Shown: in pieces, positions 55,599 to 64,000 of the stretch
Position numbering within the stretch: the first letter of the stretch is position 1
Layout of the letters: every line of letters begins with the position of its first letter
NCBI GenBank assembly: GCA_002281735.1
Contig: NCGK01000007.1
Span: 21,179-85,178, forward strand
Direction: 5' to 3'
DNA: 64,000 nucleotides
Source: Gammaproteobacteria bacterium 28-57-27
GTDB lineage: Bacteria > Pseudomonadota > Gammaproteobacteria > Halothiobacillales > Halothiobacillaceae
Notes under the pieces: model-generated
Database searches by the model: none
What the model was told of the DNA's origin: nothing
The model's input: only the letters and a program-made list of their open reading frames with translations
Program-made: the position numbers and the translations under genes

Positions 55599-56326
55599 TG
55601 ATCCAAAAGCCCCTTCAACGCTGCTCCGGCCAGCATCATGCCAAACAAATTCGGCATGTAACTGATCGTGCCATTCACCGCCCGCGCCCGTCCTGGCGTA
55701 TCACCACCCACCGGCTCATGCGGCAGCGCCTTGATCGGCGTTTCCCAAGAGTAAACCACCGGACTGTTCAACGACGCCCCACGCTCACGCAGTGCTCGTC
55801 GCAATTCGCGCGCCAGTGCGCAGGTATGGGTCTGATTCAGACTGCTCACGCCCACCTTGCTTACATCCAGCCGCCCGCCCGCGCCCAAACTCGAATACAC
55901 CGGCACTGCATGGGTCTGACAGGCATGAATCAAGGCCGCTTTACAAGCAATGCTGTCGATACAATCAATCACCAAATCAAAACCACCCTCAGTAATCAGG
56001 GCATCGGCATCATCCTGGCGCACAAACGCCACCCGTGCATTGACCTGCGCATCAGGGCGAATGTCGCGCAAACGCTCCGCCATCGCCTCCGCTTTGTAGC
56101 GACCCAGGGTCGAATGCAGCGCCACCAACTGGCGATTGAGATTACTCAAGCCCACTGTATCGTGATCGAGCAAGGTCATCTGCCCCACCCCCGCCCGCGC
56201 CACCGCCTCGGCCACCGCGCCACCCACGCCACCCACGCCCGCAATCAGCACATGCGCCCGCGCCAGTCGCTGCATACCTTCATCACCCAACACAATGCGC
56301 GTGCGCTGTTGCCAATCATCCATCAT
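55595..56326 (-). CDS. tcdA: tRNA threonylcarbamoyladenosine dehydratase
   Basis: 243 residues of the ThiF/E1-like family. Nucleotide motif IAGVGGVGGAVAEAVARAG (near 28-46), DHDTVGLSNLNRQ, and CIDSIACKAALI. TcdA cyclises t6A to ct6A in tRNA in an ATP-dependent way. Two adjacent ATGs at 56326 and 56323; GAGG is 4 and 7 nt upstream respectively, so the true start may be the second. The stop codon lies in the end of repeat copy 2, so the last residue or so may differ from the ancestral end; the usual length is kept. Confidence 0.95.
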   Translation of the reverse strand: MMDDWQQRTRIVLGDEGMQRLARAHVLIAGVGGVGGAVAEAVARAGVGQMTLLDHDTVGLSNLNRQLVALHSTLGRYKAEAMAERLRDIRPDAQVNARVAFVRQDDADALITEGGFDLVIDCIDSIACKAALIHACQTHAVPVYSSLGAGGRLDVSKVGVSSLNQTHTCALARELRRALRERGASLNSPVVYSWETPIKALPHEPVGGDTPGRARAVNGTISYMPNLFGMMLAGAALKGLLDQ

Positions 56327-56345
56327 TCAACCTCATGCCAATAAA

Positions 56346-56451
56346 ATAGGACTTACGCAAAAGTGTTCCAGCAAGGCAAAGCTTTGATGCCAGTACACCT
56401 AGTACGGCGAGGTGCTTGAGCGCTGCTGGGGCGGTTTTGCGTAAGTCCTAT
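56346..56451 (+). repeat. TA-flanked inverted-terminus repeat, copy 3
   Basis: 106 bp with a perfect 17-bp terminal inverted repeat (ATAGGACTTACGCAAAA). Same orientation as copies 1 and 2. Its right half is translated as the end of tatD, and its left end is 20 bp upstream of tcdA. The interior is more diverged from the others (GGCAAAGCTTTGATGCCAG). Confidence 0.95.
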
Positions 56452-57196
56452 GAAACAAAGAGACCGCATTCTGCCACGTCACCTCCGCCATCGCCTCAAC
56501 GTTTAGGCCATGCAAACTCGCCAACACGCTCAGGGTATCGAGCACAAACGCCGGTTCATTTGGTCTAGAGCGCCCAAACGGCGGCTGATCCGGCGCATCG
56601 CTTTCCAATACCATCCGCTCCAACGGCAAGCTCGCCACTACGGCACGCAAGCGTTGCGCATTCGGATAGGTGATGGCCGCGCCGAGCCCCAAATAAAACC
56701 CAAGCTGTAAAAACCTGTCCGCTTGCTGTTGGCTGCCATGAAAACCATGCACCACACCACGCACCCCCGGTAGACGCGCCAAGTGCATGGCCAAAACATC
56801 CTCGCTTTTGTGCGCATGTAAAATCACTGGCAAACTCAACTCACGCGCCAGACGCAACTGCGGTAACAACAGAGCCTCCTGCTCGCCACGCGCCGCCCGG
56901 CCTGCGCCAAAGTCCAGACCACACTCACCCACGGCACGCGCATGACCGCGCTGCAACCATTCCGGCAATCGCTGCAAGGCAGCAGGGTCATGTTCAAACC
57001 ACGGGTGCAGCCCAAAAGCCACGCCCACCTGAGGACAGCGTCGCCGCAAACGCAGCAGCTGCGGCCAGTCCGCCGCCTCAGCCGCCACGGCCAGCAGCGC
57101 GTTTACATGTGCCTCTGCCGCCCGCGCCAACACCGCACGCCGTACTCCCGCAAAACGCACATCCGCCAAATGGCAATGACTATCGTAAACTTGCAT
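56399..57196 (-). CDS. tatD: TatD-family metal-dependent deoxyribonuclease, C-terminus from a repeat
   Basis: 265 residues. Metal ligands of the TatD amidohydrolase fold are present: YDSHCHLAD at the start, GECGLDFG (Glu), ILHAHKS, VVHGFHGS and LESDAPDQPP. TatD/YcfH-type proteins are Mg-dependent DNases in repair and DNA fragmentation. After TWQNAVSLF the last 17 residues (HRTYAKPPQQRSSTSPY) and the TAG are encoded by repeat copy 3, so the ancestral end has been replaced. The catalytic core is intact, so activity may be kept. Confidence 0.93.
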   Translation of the reverse strand: MQVYDSHCHLADVRFAGVRRAVLARAAEAHVNALLAVAAEAADWPQLLRLRRRCPQVGVAFGLHPWFEHDPAALQRLPEWLQRGHARAVGECGLDFGAGRAARGEQEALLLPQLRLARELSLPVILHAHKSEDVLAMHLARLPGVRGVVHGFHGSQQQADRFLQLGFYLGLGAAITYPNAQRLRAVVASLPLERMVLESDAPDQPPFGRSRPNEPAFVLDTLSVLASLHGLNVEAMAEVTWQNAVSLFHRTYAKPPQQRSSTSPY

Positions 57197-57211
57197 GGCT
57201 GCTCCTCAGAA

Positions 57212-57232
57212 CCCTCTGTGTACTCTGTGGCT
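57212..57232. repeat. Half copy of the CCACAGAG-type repeat
   Basis: CCCTCTGTGTACTCTGTGGC matches the right arm of the repeat at 53574-53605. It lies between the divergent tatD and HIT genes, within the promoter gap. Confidence 0.75.
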
Positions 57233-57269
57233 CAATGGGCTTTCTCCACTCCTCCCTCGACACGCCATC

Positions 57270-57713
57270 ATGCACGACTTTGCACTCCACCCGCGCCTTG
57301 CCGCCGACACCGTCGAAATCACGCGTTTGCCGCTCTGCCGCGTATTGCTGATGAATGATGCCAACTACCCATGGCTCATTCTCGTACCGCAACGCCCCCA
57401 GCTGCGCGAACTGTTCGAGCTTAGCGCGGATGAGCAGACTCAATTCATGCGTGAATCCAGCCAGGTGGCGCGCATGATGAGCCGCACGTTCAACGCCGAC
57501 AAAATCAATATCGCTGCCCTCGGTAATGTTGTCCCCCAACTACACATCCACCATATTGCACGCTACACGCACGACCCCGCCTGGCCTGCGCCGGTATGGG
57601 GTCGCCTGCCGTGCGTGCCCTATGGCGAGGATCAAATCAGGTCACGAATGGAGAGAGTGCGTCAGGCTTTGGCCTGTCCGAGCGAAAACGGAATAACATC
57701 AACGTTGCTTTGA
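57270..57713 (+). CDS. HIT-domain protein
   Basis: 147 residues. The histidine triad region reads QLHIHHIAR (HxHH), preceded by INIAALGNVVPQ as in HIT hydrolases that cleave nucleotide phosphoramidates or dinucleotides. The final His position of the classical HxHxHxx motif is replaced by an Ala-Arg, so this belongs to the diverged HIT branch. The start MHDFALHPRL is preferred; the open frame upstream runs through the CCACAGAG-type repeat. No clear substrate. Confidence 0.83.
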   Translation: MHDFALHPRLAADTVEITRLPLCRVLLMNDANYPWLILVPQRPQLRELFELSADEQTQFMRESSQVARMMSRTFNADKINIAALGNVVPQLHIHHIARYTHDPAWPAPVWGRLPCVPYGEDQIRSRMERVRQALACPSENGITSTLL

Positions 57714-57790
57714 TGCTACAAATAAGTTTCTGGGCACACCGGATGCCACCATCATCCTGCGTATGAACCGTTCTTCGATCCCTCGCCCTG

Positions 57791-57997
57791 ATGCCAAATT
57801 CCACACTGTTTCTTGCGACTCTCCTAGGTCTTGTGCTCGGCGTGCTGCTTGATGGCGCGTTAGGCGGCCTGCTCGGGGGCATCAGCACCTTCCTGATGGT
57901 TCGCGTGCAACTCCTGTCCAGGCGCGTCAAGGCACTGGAGTATGCCGCCGCACACCGCACCACGGCTGAGGATTCCCGTACCGATACGCCAGCATGA
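57791..57997 (+). CDS. Small membrane protein ahead of bcsA
   Basis: 68 residues. One or two membrane helices in STLFLATLLGLVLGVLLDGALGGLLGG and then a basic helix (VQLLSRRVKALEYAAAHR). No family recognised. It overlaps bcsA by 4 bp (ATGA), so it is translated just before the cellulose synthase and may be a small subunit or stabiliser. No strong Shine-Dalgarno was seen. Confidence 0.65.
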   Translation: MPNSTLFLATLLGLVLGVLLDGALGGLLGGISTFLMVRVQLLSRRVKALEYAAAHRTTAEDSRTDTPA

Positions 57998-60321
57998 TTT
58001 CCCGAGCCAGCAAGCCACTATCGCCGAGCCTGCTTCTTTGGAGTGGTACGCTCCTTTTGTACGTCCATGCTGCAAGCTTTCCGCTCAATGTCCAGAGCCA
58101 ATCCATCCTTGCCTGGAGCCTGCTGGCTCTTCTGGCAATCATCCAGGCCAACTACACACGCATAGAGCAACACCTCGGCGCATCGCTGCGGCTTTTCCGC
58201 CTGATAGTCATCTTCCTCGCAGTATTCATTACCCTGCGCTATCTCGCCTGGCGCCTGACCAGCACCATCGGCTACCACGACCCACTCAGCCTGCTCGGTG
58301 CCCTGTTACTGCTCGCTGCCGAGCTTTATGGCATTGCGGTCTATTTCCTTGGTGCCTTTGTCAATGCTTTCCCGATCAAGCGCACGCCGCCGCCCCTGCC
58401 TGAGGATCCCAACCTATGGCCAACAGTAGACATTCTTGTCCCCACCTACAACGAAGACCCGGAGATGCTGGAAACCACCCTGTTGGCCGCCACGCAGATT
58501 CACTATCCCCAACACCGTTTCAAGGTCTACCTCTGCGACGACGGCGGCACGCTGCAACGGCGCAACCGTCCCGACCCAGCGCAGGCGCGCGAAGCGCTGG
58601 AGCGGCATGAAACCCTCCAGGCGCTGTGTGCCGAAGTGGGCGCGCACTACCTGACCCGCGAAAAAAACCTGCACGCCAAGGCTGGCAACATCAACTCCGC
58701 ACTGGAGCATTGCCACGGCGAACTGGTGGTCATTCTTGATGCCGACCATGTGCCCACCGTGGACTTTCTGCAGAATACCGTCGGCTTCTTCCTGCACGAC
58801 CCCAAGCTGTTTCTGGTGCAAACACCGCACTATTTCATTAACCCCGACCCGTTGGAACGCAACCTGCGCACCTTCGAGCACATGCCCAGCGAAAACGAGA
58901 TGTTCTACACCGTGATCCAGCATGGCCTGGATTTCTGGAACGCCTCGTTTTTCTGCGGCTCGGCCGCCGTGCTGCGCCGCGAACTGATCGACAAAGTGGG
59001 CGGCGTGGCCGGCGAGACCATCACCGAAGATGCCGAAACCGCGATGGGGCTGCATGGCTTGGGCTACAACAGCGTGTATTACGGCAAGCCCATGGTGGCG
59101 GGTCTACAACCGGAAACCTTCTCCGGTTTCACCGTGCAGCGTATGCGCTGGGCACAGGGCATGGTGCAAATTTTTCTGCTGAAAAACCCGTGGATGCAAC
59201 CGAACATGAGCATCAGCCAGCGGCTCGCCTATACCTCCTCGGTGTTTTTCTGGTTCTTCCCCTTCGCGCGCGTCGTTTTCCTGATCGTTCCCGGCTTCTT
59301 TTTGCTGTTCGGCCTGCGCATCTACGACGCCAACCTGCAAGAGTTCCTCGCCTACGCCCTGCCGCACATCCTCGCGGCCATACTCATGTCCAACGCGCTG
59401 TACGGCAAGACGCGCTGGCCGTTTGTCTCCGAACTGTACGAAACCGTGCAGAGTGTGTACTCGCTGCCCGCCATCATTGAGGTTCTGCGCAACCCGCGCT
59501 CGCCATCATTCGCGGTCACGCCCAAAGGTGAGCGGCTGGATGAAGACTTCGTATCCTCGCTGGCCAAACCGTTCTACATCCTGCTGCTACTCAATATCCT
59601 GTTCATGACTGCCGGAGCGCTGCGCCTGATTTTTCAACCCGAACTCACTTCAATCACCGTCATCACCATGGCATGGGCCGGCATCAACGTGATCTTCATC
59701 CTCGCAGCCATCGGCATCATGCTGGAAAAGGCACAAAAACGCGCGGCCTACCGCATCAACACCCAGCGCACCAAAGCCTATCCAATGAGCCTCGAATACG
59801 CCGGACAGAAATGCTCATGTACCCTGGTCAATATCAGCCATTCCGGACTGGCCGTGCATATCCCGCACAACAGAATCGTTCCCGAGCTGGGGGACGTGAT
59901 GAGCTTCGACATCTATATTCCTGCCCTCGACCGTTTGGGGCACTTTCACGCAACAGTCGAGGGCATCCACAAACAGAAGCGCACCGCGATCCAGTTGGGT
60001 CTTTCCTTCAAGGCCGAAAACCAGACCGAAAAGCGCACGATTGTCGGCCTGGTTTACGGATGGAGTGAACTGTCCGCCTACAACCAGCAAGCCAGACAAA
60101 AGCGCATCAGCCCATTAGCCGGTCTGGGCTATCTGTACAGGACGGCTCTGTTTCATGCTTGGGAGCATGTCGCCTTCCTCTCCGGCGTATTTTCGCGCGA
60201 TCTGTTGGCACGACTGAGCCACACCATCCAGGCTCTGCGCGCACGCCTTGTTAATATGCGTCAAAACACCGCCTCTCCACCTTCTCTCTCGCCCGAAAAA
60301 ACGCATGAAAAACCGCATTAA
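57994..60321 (+). CDS. bcsA: Cellulose synthase catalytic subunit with PilZ domain
   Basis: 775 residues, shorter than E. coli BcsA (about 870). Processive GT2 polymerase that makes beta-1,4-glucan from UDP-glucose across the inner membrane. Membrane helices at about 10-110, a catalytic loop with DDG (near 182), DADH (near 249), TED (near 345) and QRMRW (near 382); FFCGSA and QTPHYF are present. Helices follow and then a PilZ domain with RAAYR (RxxxR, near 583) and NISHSG (near 612), so c-di-GMP activation is expected. Confidence 0.95.
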   Translation: MISRASKPLSPSLLLWSGTLLLYVHAASFPLNVQSQSILAWSLLALLAIIQANYTRIEQHLGASLRLFRLIVIFLAVFITLRYLAWRLTSTIGYHDPLSLLGALLLLAAELYGIAVYFLGAFVNAFPIKRTPPPLPEDPNLWPTVDILVPTYNEDPEMLETTLLAATQIHYPQHRFKVYLCDDGGTLQRRNRPDPAQAREALERHETLQALCAEVGAHYLTREKNLHAKAGNINSALEHCHGELVVILDADHVPTVDFLQNTVGFFLHDPKLFLVQTPHYFINPDPLERNLRTFEHMPSENEMFYTVIQHGLDFWNASFFCGSAAVLRRELIDKVGGVAGETITEDAETAMGLHGLGYNSVYYGKPMVAGLQPETFSGFTVQRMRWAQGMVQIFLLKNPWMQPNMSISQRLAYTSSVFFWFFPFARVVFLIVPGFFLLFGLRIYDANLQEFLAYALPHILAAILMSNALYGKTRWPFVSELYETVQSVYSLPAIIEVLRNPRSPSFAVTPKGERLDEDFVSSLAKPFYILLLLNILFMTAGALRLIFQPELTSITVITMAWAGINVIFILAAIGIMLEKAQKRAAYRINTQRTKAYPMSLEYAGQKCSCTLVNISHSGLAVHIPHNRIVPELGDVMSFDIYIPALDRLGHFHATVEGIHKQKRTAIQLGLSFKAENQTEKRTIVGLVYGWSELSAYNQQARQKRISPLAGLGYLYRTALFHAWEHVAFLSGVFSRDLLARLSHTIQALRARLVNMRQNTASPPSLSPEKTHEKPH

Positions 60322-62596
60322 AGCTCAATCCGCCATCTGGCTCGGATGGCTCGTCGCCCTGATCAGCCTGCCGCTGATGGCCGCACCACCGGCACTCATC
60401 AGCTTGGAGAACGGCTCGTTCATTATTCCACTGGAAAAAATCCAGGACAGCCCGATGCCGCTCAATCTGCGTGGCACCGAGTCAGAAAGAAGCCTCAGCT
60501 TTCCTGTCTCGCCGCGCATGAGCATCCAGTCTGCCGACCTGGACGTCAGTTACACCAGCTCAGTTTCCCTGCAATCCCGCTCGCAGCTCTCCATCAGCCT
60601 GGACCGGCGCATCCTCGCCCAAGTGCCGATCAGGGCAGATCAACCCGACAATGCCGTGCGCGTCAGCTTTACCCCCCAAAGCCTGTCCCCCGGCTATCAC
60701 GACATCGGTTTCCACGCCGCCCACCACTACACCTACCACTGCGAAGACAGTTCTGCCGCCGAACTGTTTACCCAGATCGACATCAAAAATTCGCAACTGC
60801 GCATTCAGGCCACGCGCAACCCCATACTGGCATCGCTGGCTCAGCTTGATGCTTTGTTCGACTCACGCCTGTGGCTCAACCAGTTCGTGCTGCATATCAT
60901 CAGCACCGAACCCGAGCTGCTGGACGCCCATGCTCTGGCCGCCCAAGGCGCTGCACTGCGCCTGGACTTCATGCCACTGCATGTCCACTACAGCCAGGCG
61001 ATCAGCCGCTCCTTCGACACACCATATCCGGATACGAGTCATTTCCCCGGGCTTGTCCCCCCTGACGAGCACGACATCATCCTCGTGGGGCGTCGCGACA
61101 CGCTCGCCCCCCTGCTGTCGCCCAAGTTGCTTGAGCGCATCCAAGGTGCCTATCTGGGGGTATTTCCGCTGGACAATGACCCTACGCGCGGGGTAGTCGT
61201 CATTTCCGGCCTGGATGCTGCCCAAGTGACCCAGGCCGCACAGGTTTTTGCCCTGCCGGGGTTTGCTCTGCCCGATCAGCACGATATGCAGATCAAAGAA
61301 CTTGATCTGCCACAAGACTTTTCCCGCCTGCCTGGCTCGCCAGCCAGCGCCCGCGCATCAAGCCAGGATGAAAGCGGCTGGATCAGCTTTTCCCGTCTTG
61401 GTTTCGCCACCACGACCCTGCATGGCATGTACCCCAACCCCGCTGAACTCCAATTCTGGGCTTTCAGCGAAATGTTCCAACCACGTCAGCGCCACCTGAC
61501 CGCCGAAGTCACGTTTGCCTACGGCGCCGGCTTTGACAAAAAATCGGCCATCAACATCCTGCTGAATGGGCAATTTATTCAGGCCATTCCGCTCAGAGAC
61601 CCCAGCGGAGCACAGGTATGGCGCGCCAAAATCAATATCCCGATTGCCCAGCTCAAGGCCGGGCGCAACAGTCTTGGCTTCGCGCCCAGCGTGATCGGCG
61701 AGGATGTTGGCGGTGAGTGCAAGCCGATCTTTACAGACAACCTGAACATCAGCATTGCCGACGACTCGCGCATTGCACTGCCTCCCAACGGAGGCTTCAT
61801 GCGCCTGCCTGACCTCTCCCTGCTGGCACGCACCGGATTGCCCTACACCAAGTCCAGCGACGGCGCGGACAGTGCTCTGTTGCTGCTTGACGAGGATGAC
61901 GCCACCCGCAGTGCGGCACTCACCCTGCTCGGCAAGTTGGCGCAGGTCAACAAGGCTGCGCTGAGCGCATTGCAGCTGAGTCGCGCCCCCATCCCCGCGG
62001 GCGAGCGTCCCAACCGACTGATGATCGGCCAAGCGCAAGCCCTGCCTGAGGCCATCAAACAGGAAGTCAACGCCTTCCTGCCGCAGGTGCACTGGCAAGC
62101 GCTTGCCGTGGGCAGTCGGAGCCAGATTGTGCAGGCCACCCTGCAAAACTGGCTGAGCCATCTTGGACAAAGCCCGTTGGCCATCACGCAAACCAACGCA
62201 GTAAACGCAAGCCTCAATCTGGAAAGCGGACTGGGGCAAAGTGCGGCCGCCGTTCAATTCCAGTCCGGATACACCGGCGGAAGCATCGCCCTGTTTTCAG
62301 CCGCCACCCCCGCGCAGCTGCAAACCGGCATCAATCAGTTGGTGCAATTCAGCACCTGGGGGGCGCTCAACGGTAACGGCATGATCTGGAGCCCAAGCGG
62401 AGAGCCCATCGCCTTTTCCTTCCCCAGCAGCTACAGCTACATCGGAGACATCAGCCCAACCACCTGGCTGTCCATGCTGCTGAGTGACCATCCCTGGCTG
62501 CTGCTAGCCCTGGCCCTGTTTTTTATCCTGCTCATAAGTTTTGTAAGCTGGTATCTGCTGCGCCGCCGCGCGCAACAGCTCAAGCTTGAGCACTGA
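60305..62596 (+). CDS. bcsB: Cellulose synthase regulatory subunit BcsB
   Basis: 763 residues from ATG 60305, 17 bp inside bcsA. Signal peptide (AIWLGWLVALISLPLMAAP), a large periplasmic region with carbohydrate-binding-like domains (HYTYHCEDSSAAELFTQID, then GADSALLLL-type blocks) and one C-terminal membrane helix (LLLALALFFILLISFVSWYL) that anchors it to BcsA. BcsB guides the glucan through the periplasm. The C-terminal anchor is needed for BcsA function in known systems. Confidence 0.93.
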   Translation: MKNRIKAQSAIWLGWLVALISLPLMAAPPALISLENGSFIIPLEKIQDSPMPLNLRGTESERSLSFPVSPRMSIQSADLDVSYTSSVSLQSRSQLSISLDRRILAQVPIRADQPDNAVRVSFTPQSLSPGYHDIGFHAAHHYTYHCEDSSAAELFTQIDIKNSQLRIQATRNPILASLAQLDALFDSRLWLNQFVLHIISTEPELLDAHALAAQGAALRLDFMPLHVHYSQAISRSFDTPYPDTSHFPGLVPPDEHDIILVGRRDTLAPLLSPKLLERIQGAYLGVFPLDNDPTRGVVVISGLDAAQVTQAAQVFALPGFALPDQHDMQIKELDLPQDFSRLPGSPASARASSQDESGWISFSRLGFATTTLHGMYPNPAELQFWAFSEMFQPRQRHLTAEVTFAYGAGFDKKSAINILLNGQFIQAIPLRDPSGAQVWRAKINIPIAQLKAGRNSLGFAPSVIGEDVGGECKPIFTDNLNISIADDSRIALPPNGGFMRLPDLSLLARTGLPYTKSSDGADSALLLLDEDDATRSAALTLLGKLAQVNKAALSALQLSRAPIPAGERPNRLMIGQAQALPEAIKQEVNAFLPQVHWQALAVGSRSQIVQATLQNWLSHLGQSPLAITQTNAVNASLNLESGLGQSAAAVQFQSGYTGGSIALFSAATPAQLQTGINQLVQFSTWGALNGNGMIWSPSGEPIAFSFPSSYSYIGDISPTTWLSMLLSDHPWLLLALALFFILLISFVSWYLLRRRAQQLKLEH

Positions 62597-62656
62597 CCGA
62601 TGGCGACTGTTCGAGCCTTCTGCAAACCGGGCTTTACACCGAAAACCCAGGCCATC

Positions 62657-64000
62657 ATGCAACTCAAGCCGCTACTGATGCTCGCCCCTCTGTGTTCCAG
62701 CGCGGCGTTCGCCGCGCCGGAGGTGCGCCCGCTGGCTTCATCCGTCGAGCAAAAAAGCCTGCCCTCGGCCAGTACAGCTGAACCGCGCGACTCAGCTCTC
62801 ACCAGCACCCAGATTCTTCAACCACCTGCGCAGCACCGCGTATTGCCTTCAGCCCTTCGTACACCAAAGCCGGTGATTGCCCCAGCCCCCAAAACGGACG
62901 ACCGCTCAATCAGTGAGCTAGCCCCACCCACAACAGCCCCTCGCGCCAAGCCGCCACGCAAACCGCCCACCCCATCCACCGCTTCGACACGGCAAACCCG
63001 CGCCGAAGAGGCGCGAGCCACACAAGCTATCAAGTTGTACGAAGCCAAAGACTTCAGCGGCGCGCTCAACCTGTTGAAGCAGTCCAGGCCGTTCTACATC
63101 CGCACCAGAGACGCTGGCATGATTAACTTGGTCGGCTTTGCCGCGCTGGAGGCGGGCGAGAATCAGCTTGCACTGGACAGTTTTCGCCAGGCCGCCGAGT
63201 GGACGGATGATGAAGAGTTCTGGTTGGTGCTGGTGGATGCGCATCTGCGTCTGCAGCAGCCGGAGGAGGCACAAAAAATTCTGGATGGTTTGCCCAAGTC
63301 CAAGGCGCGCGATCAGCGTATGGATGCGCTGCTTGGCGCGCGTGCGTCCAAGGCGTTTGAGCTCGACCAGTATGCGCTGGCTGAACAGATGCTGCTGGAA
63401 GCCAAATCGCCCTTGGGTGCCGGGAATCTGGAGCTATTGGGCTGGATTCAGTTGCGTCTGGGTAAGCTTAACGAGGCAGCCGCCAGTTTCGAGTCCTCGT
63501 ATCGCAAGAAGCCCTCTTCCGGTGCGGCTCAGGGTCTGGCCTTCAGTCATCAGCGCCTCAAAAGCATCGACAAGCTGGTCGCGCTGGCCGATGAGTTGAA
63601 AGGGCCGTTGCTTGAGTTGACGAACGATCCTGCCGTGCGCGAGCAGGTGGCGGCCGGTCAGTGGACACGTATAGCCGTGAATGAGAAGGGGCAGTTGATC
63701 CTGGGGGCGGCAGGTTCATCTACCCCGTCTGCACCGGGGCTGACGGTGCGTGCGGGGCCGACCTATCGTCAGCGCAATGGGGATGCCGGGCAAGGCAAGC
63801 TGGATGTCGCAGGGGCGTCCGCCGTAGCCGAGTGGGTCGGGGCACAGGATCAGGTGAGTGTGCGGGTCGATCAATTCCAGGCGGATAACGGAGAGACCCG
63901 CCAGAGCAGTATGAATACGCTGTATGCGCTTTGGCGGCATCAGACGCAGGACGCGCTGGAGTTGTCGCTGGGGCTCGGTGTGTCTCCGACGGGCGGTGAG
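62657..64000 (+). CDS. bcsC: BcsC-like TPR/outer-membrane cellulose export protein (5' part)
   Basis: The frame is open from 62657 (or ATG 62600, in frame) to the last base, 448 codons seen. A short signal peptide (MQLKPLLMLAPLCSSAAFA) precedes a Pro/Ser/Thr-rich linker to about residue 110. TPR-like helices follow at about 113-310 (AIKLYEAKDFSGALNLL, LALDSFRQAAEWTDD, LGKLNEAAASFESSYRKKP). From about 365 the sequence is beta-rich (GLTVRAGPTYRQRNGD), like the start of the BcsC C-terminal porin. It exports cellulose through the outer membrane. The 3' end is outside the window. Confidence 0.8.
   Translation, partial: MQLKPLLMLAPLCSSAAFAAPEVRPLASSVEQKSLPSASTAEPRDSALTSTQILQPPAQHRVLPSALRTPKPVIAPAPKTDDRSISELAPPTTAPRAKPPRKPPTPSTASTRQTRAEEARATQAIKLYEAKDFSGALNLLKQSRPFYIRTRDAGMINLVGFAALEAGENQLALDSFRQAAEWTDDEEFWLVLVDAHLRLQQPEEAQKILDGLPKSKARDQRMDALLGARASKAFELDQYALAEQMLLEAKSPLGAGNLELLGWIQLRLGKLNEAAASFESSYRKKPSSGAAQGLAFSHQRLKSIDKLVALADELKGPLLELTNDPAVREQVAAGQWTRIAVNEKGQLILGAAGSSTPSAPGLTVRAGPTYRQRNGDAGQGKLDVAGASAVAEWVGAQDQVSVRVDQFQADNGETRQSSMNTLYALWRHQTQDALELSLGLGVSPTGGE

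Noticed and set aside
55410..55601. Small plus-strand gene over repeat copy 2
   Set aside because: Made of the terminator and the repeat only; no conserved protein.
55598..56344. Plus-strand frame antisense to tcdA (248 codons)
   Set aside because: Shadow of the tcdA gene; composition is His/Arg rich without domains.
61358..62257. Minus-strand frame inside bcsB (299 codons)
   Set aside because: Shadow of bcsB; the sense frame has clear domains.

Overview
The window looks like chromosome of a Pseudomonadota bacterium (gamma- or betaproteobacterial type) with moderately high GC. The evidence is the Rho, Zur, QmcA/NfeD and PyrB/PyrC' sequences, the Acidithiobacillus-type glutamate-cysteine ligase, a SAH riboswitch ahead of ahcY, and a gene order pilGHIJ-chpA-chpC next to gshB-tonB-yqgE-ruvX-pyrR-pyrB-pyrC' that matches, from memory, the Pseudomonas aeruginosa arrangement. 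A Calvin-cycle-compatible tkt-gap-pgk-pyk-fba cluster would suit an autotroph, but no RuBisCO is visible. I cannot name the genus. No rRNA, tRNA, CRISPR array, prophage or transposase gene was seen.

Layout. 1-1.1 kb: 3' end of a type I restriction gene (hsdR). 1.2-6.9 kb (minus): rho, trxA, an EEP-family phosphoesterase coupled to an acetolactate-synthase-like enzyme, and a Tat-exported MBL hydrolase. 7.1-10.7 kb (plus): zur, a methyltransferase, DUF2789, purC, beta-carbonic anhydrase, bioD. 10.8-20.3 kb: a putative peptide ligation/degradation island with an Anbu proteasome-like peptidase, circularly permuted ATP-grasp, alpha-E protein, transglutaminase-DUF2126 fusion, a diverged HPPD-like dioxygenase, a small unknown protein and a ParA-like ATPase. 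20.4-27.5 kb (minus): central carbon genes. 27.9-33.3 kb (plus): a periplasmic binding protein, then the SAM/methionine cycle (metK, ahcY, metF) with two unknown genes and a SAH riboswitch. 33.3-36.9 kb: qmcA-nfeD, bioA, rsmE. 37-46.4 kb (minus): Pil-Chp chemosensory system for type IV pili, with chpA split at a 9-bp tandem repeat array. 46.6-55.4 kb (plus): glutathione synthesis, apbE, tonB, yqgE, ruvX, and pyrimidine genes including a dihydroorotase homologue that has lost its metal ligands. 55.6-57.7 kb: tcdA, tatD and a HIT protein. 57.8-64 kb (plus): a compact cellulose synthase operon (small membrane protein, bcsA, bcsB, bcsC-like) running off the window end.

Across the window there is a ~106-bp mobile-looking repeat in three copies, with terminal inverted repeats flanked by TA. 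One copy supplies the last ~17 codons and stop of tatD, one completes the stop codon of tcdA, and one sits upstream of zur. Two other dispersed repeat families (a REP-like palindrome and a CCACAGAG-type repeat) lie between genes. Many neighbours overlap by 1 or 4 nt, suggesting translational coupling.

The strongest candidate for an undescribed system is the Anbu/ATP-grasp island with its extra HPPD-like enzyme and in-operon 101-residue protein. The TA-flanked repeat family and its effect on gene ends is the second.
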